From Weeksellaceae bacterium (GTDB lineage: Bacteria; Bacteroidota; Bacteroidia; Flavobacteriales; Weeksellaceae), in the NCBI GenBank assembly GCA_028698395.1, contig JAQVDG010000094.1, positions 1-7,409 of the forward strand: 7,409 nt of DNA. Direction: 5' to 3'. The position numbers and the translations under genes are program-made. The notes under the pieces are model-generated. The model had not been told where the DNA came from. It worked only from the letters and a program-made list of their open reading frames with translations, and did not search any database. The first letter of the stretch is position 1. Each line of letters starts with the position of its first letter. Shown here piece by piece: positions 5,829 to 7,409 of the stretch.

Positions 5829-7409
5829 ATGAAAATAAGAAGGTTACAAATTACAAATTACAAAAATTTAGATGCTAACTTAGTTCACAATTCTGATCTA
5901 ATCGCATTTATAGGTAACAATGGAAGTGGGAAAAGTAATTTACTAGAAGCTGTAAGTCACATTTTCAGAAGTCTATATGTGCCGAAATATAAAGTAAACT
6001 TCAACTATACCATTGAATATATAACTTCAAAAAACAACAATGTAAAGATTGAAAAAGACGGTAAAAATCTAAAATATTTTTTAGATGGAAACAACAAATC
6101 AGCGACTGAGATTTCAAACTATCTACCACAAAAGGTTGTGGGAATATACAGCGGTGAAGAAACGAGGTTGTTTGATGATTGTTTTGGTCCTTTTTATTTG
6201 GAGTTTGTGAATAATATAAATAAAGCTCAATCCCAAGGTACGGAATACTCCGAGTTACCCAAAATGCTTTTTCTTAATAGGTATTACTGGAATATCGCAT
6301 TGCTTTGTCTTTTAATATCTGATTCGCAGGATAATCAAAAATTCGTAAAAGATGTGTTGCGAATAACGAACCTCGACAAAATTAAAATCAAAATCGATTT
6401 TATAAAAAGAAACTATGCAAATTACAATGACAACTTTGCATTAAGATTGGTTCGGGACATTGATGCAAAATCGGAATATACTTTAAAAGAGTTTGTACAA
6501 TTAATCAATAAGAAGGAATATACACCCGATCAGGTATTTAAATACCTCTATCTAGCTTATGCGCCTAAAGATGCTAAAATTATTGACGGTATTATTATTG
6601 AAATTTCAGAGGGTATAACTGTTGCCGATTTAAGCGAAGGAGAGAAGAAATTACTATTGATTAAAGCTGCATTGGAATTTGCCGGACAAGAAGACAGTAT
6701 TTTCATTTTGGACGAGCCTGATTCTCATATACACATCAACAATAAAGAGCAAATTACAAATAGCTTTACAGAATATCTTCACAATCGCCAAATAATTATC
6801 ACTACGCACTCCCCAACGCTTACGCAATGCGTAAATGATGAAAATGTTTATATGCTTAATAATGGCAAAATAGAAGATAGAACTAGACAAGAAATAATAG
6901 CAGAAGTAACAGGTGAATTTTGGAATAAGCATCAGCAAAATAGTTTTTTGTCTTCCAAAAAACCAATTATTCTGCTTGTTGAAGGGAAACACGATAAAGA
7001 ACATATTTCAAACGCATTTGACAAATTACAAGAAGAATTTCCAAGTTTGAAATTTGATATTTTTAAATTAAATGGCGAAACTAATATTCTACCATTTATG
7101 CGTGGTTTATACGAAAGTGATTTTGATAGTAATAAATTATATATCGGTATATATGACAATGACGGAGCAGGTAAAACCACTTTAGAAAACAGAAAATTTT
7201 TTGAATCTATCGCAAATGCTTCTTTCAAGAAAATTATTGAAAATCAAAAAGCGAACAATAGTTATTTTGCATTTGCGCTACCTAAACCAGACAATATTAA
7301 CTGTGATTGTACTATTGAAACAATGTTTGATAGCAGTAAATTTGAAAATGCTTATCTAGATGCTTTTGAAAAAACTATTGGACACTTCAACAATAAATCT
7401 ATTGATTCA
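5829..7409 (+). CDS. OLD-like ATPase with C-terminal Toprim nuclease domain, 3' end missing
   Basis: The frame is open from the ATG at 5829 to the window edge: 527 residues without a stop. The N-terminal part is an ABC-type ATPase of the OLD/RecF class. It starts MKIRRLQITNYKNL, with Walker A GNNGSGKS at 29-36 (Lys35), the signature LSEGEKK at 268-274, Walker B FILDEPD at 292-298 (D295, catalytic E296) and the H-loop TTHSPT at 325-330. About 200 residues lie between Walker A and the signature, mostly helical by appearance. A Toprim-like domain follows, with LLVEGKHD (Glu385) and YDNDGAG (Asp443, Asp445) as the expected metal-binding residues. OLD-family proteins, including GajA of Gabija, are ATP-regulated nucleases used in phage defence. 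Starting 3 nt after hsdS, it is almost certainly in the same operon. I infer a linked defence nuclease, either a guard or a second effector of the restriction-modification system. It resembles in concept the R-linked (rlo) ORFs inside some type I loci. The exact OLD class is uncertain because the C-terminus and the downstream genes are not visible. Confidence 0.88.
   Translation, partial: MKIRRLQITNYKNLDANLVHNSDLIAFIGNNGSGKSNLLEAVSHIFRSLYVPKYKVNFNYTIEYITSKNNNVKIEKDGKNLKYFLDGNNKSATEISNYLPQKVVGIYSGEETRLFDDCFGPFYLEFVNNINKAQSQGTEYSELPKMLFLNRYYWNIALLCLLISDSQDNQKFVKDVLRITNLDKIKIKIDFIKRNYANYNDNFALRLVRDIDAKSEYTLKEFVQLINKKEYTPDQVFKYLYLAYAPKDAKIIDGIIIEISEGITVADLSEGEKKLLLIKAALEFAGQEDSIFILDEPDSHIHINNKEQITNSFTEYLHNRQIIITTHSPTLTQCVNDENVYMLNNGKIEDRTRQEIIAEVTGEFWNKHQQNSFLSSKKPIILLVEGKHDKEHISNAFDKLQEEFPSLKFDIFKLNGETNILPFMRGLYESDFDSNKLYIGIYDNDGAGKTTLENRKFFESIANASFKKIIENQKANNSYFAFALPKPDNINCDCTIETMFDSSKFENAYLDAFEKTIGHFNNKSIDS
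5844..5864 (+). repeat. Three perfect tandem copies of TTACAAA inside the OLD-like gene
   Basis: A 7-bp unit occurs three times without interruption at codons 6-12 of the ATPase-Toprim gene, encoding LQITNYK. Seven is not a multiple of three, so gain or loss of one unit would shift the frame 15-36 nt after the start and abolish the protein. The same residues form the conserved first strand of RecF/OLD ATPases, so the repetition may be a by-product of AT-rich codons. It is therefore only a possible slippage site. Confidence 0.7.

Noticed and set aside
6654..7228. Two minus-strand open frames (6654-7004 and 6932-7228)
   Set aside because: They lie opposite a long plus-strand gene with intact ATPase and Toprim motifs, overlap each other, and show no recognisable domain. 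They are shadows of AT-rich coding DNA.
1..7409. CRISPR array, tRNA or rRNA genes, insertion sequence or integrase
   Set aside because: I saw no regularly spaced repeats, cloverleaf-like segments, transposase-like reading frames or flanking inverted repeats; nearly all bases belong to recognised genes.

Overview
The window looks like chromosomal DNA from a member of the Bacteroidota, probably Bacteroidales-like. The phosphoglucosamine mutase and CoaD sequences have that group's character, a DUF2721 membrane protein lies between them, and none of the start codons is preceded by a Shine-Dalgarno sequence. I cannot name a genus. All convincing genes are on the + strand.

Region 1 (1-2125) is a compact housekeeping operon. 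It holds the 3' part of a phosphoglucosamine mutase gene (glmM type, cell-wall precursor synthesis), a small DUF2721-like membrane protein gene, and coaD (coenzyme A synthesis). The gaps between them are only 5-6 nt. Hand-counted 60-base lines here are mostly about 45-53% G+C, with an occasional AT-rich line.

Region 2 (2126-2217) is a 92-bp spacer, the only real gap in the window. It holds a 5-bp inverted repeat and weak promoter-like elements. Base composition drops sharply here; sampled lines downstream are about 17-35% G+C. This fits acquired DNA placed directly behind coaD.

Region 3 (2218-7409, running off the right edge) is a defence-type operon of three tightly joined genes. The first encodes a 758-aa protein with an N-terminal PD-(D/E)XK nuclease domain (HsdR N-terminal type) fused to an N6-adenine DNA methyltransferase. 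The second encodes a two-TRD HsdS specificity subunit and overlaps the first by 1 nt. The third starts 3 nt later and encodes an OLD-like protein, an ABC-type ATPase with a C-terminal Toprim nuclease domain, cut off at the window end after 527 residues. The first two could form a self-contained restriction-modification enzyme comparable to BcgI-like systems, with cutting and methylation on one chain and target recognition on the partner. The tight coupling of the ATPase-Toprim gene suggests a linked second effector or guard nuclease. That is the most interesting aspect of the window. No motor HsdR is visible, but one could lie just beyond the right edge.

No tRNA, rRNA, CRISPR array, insertion sequence or integrase gene was seen.
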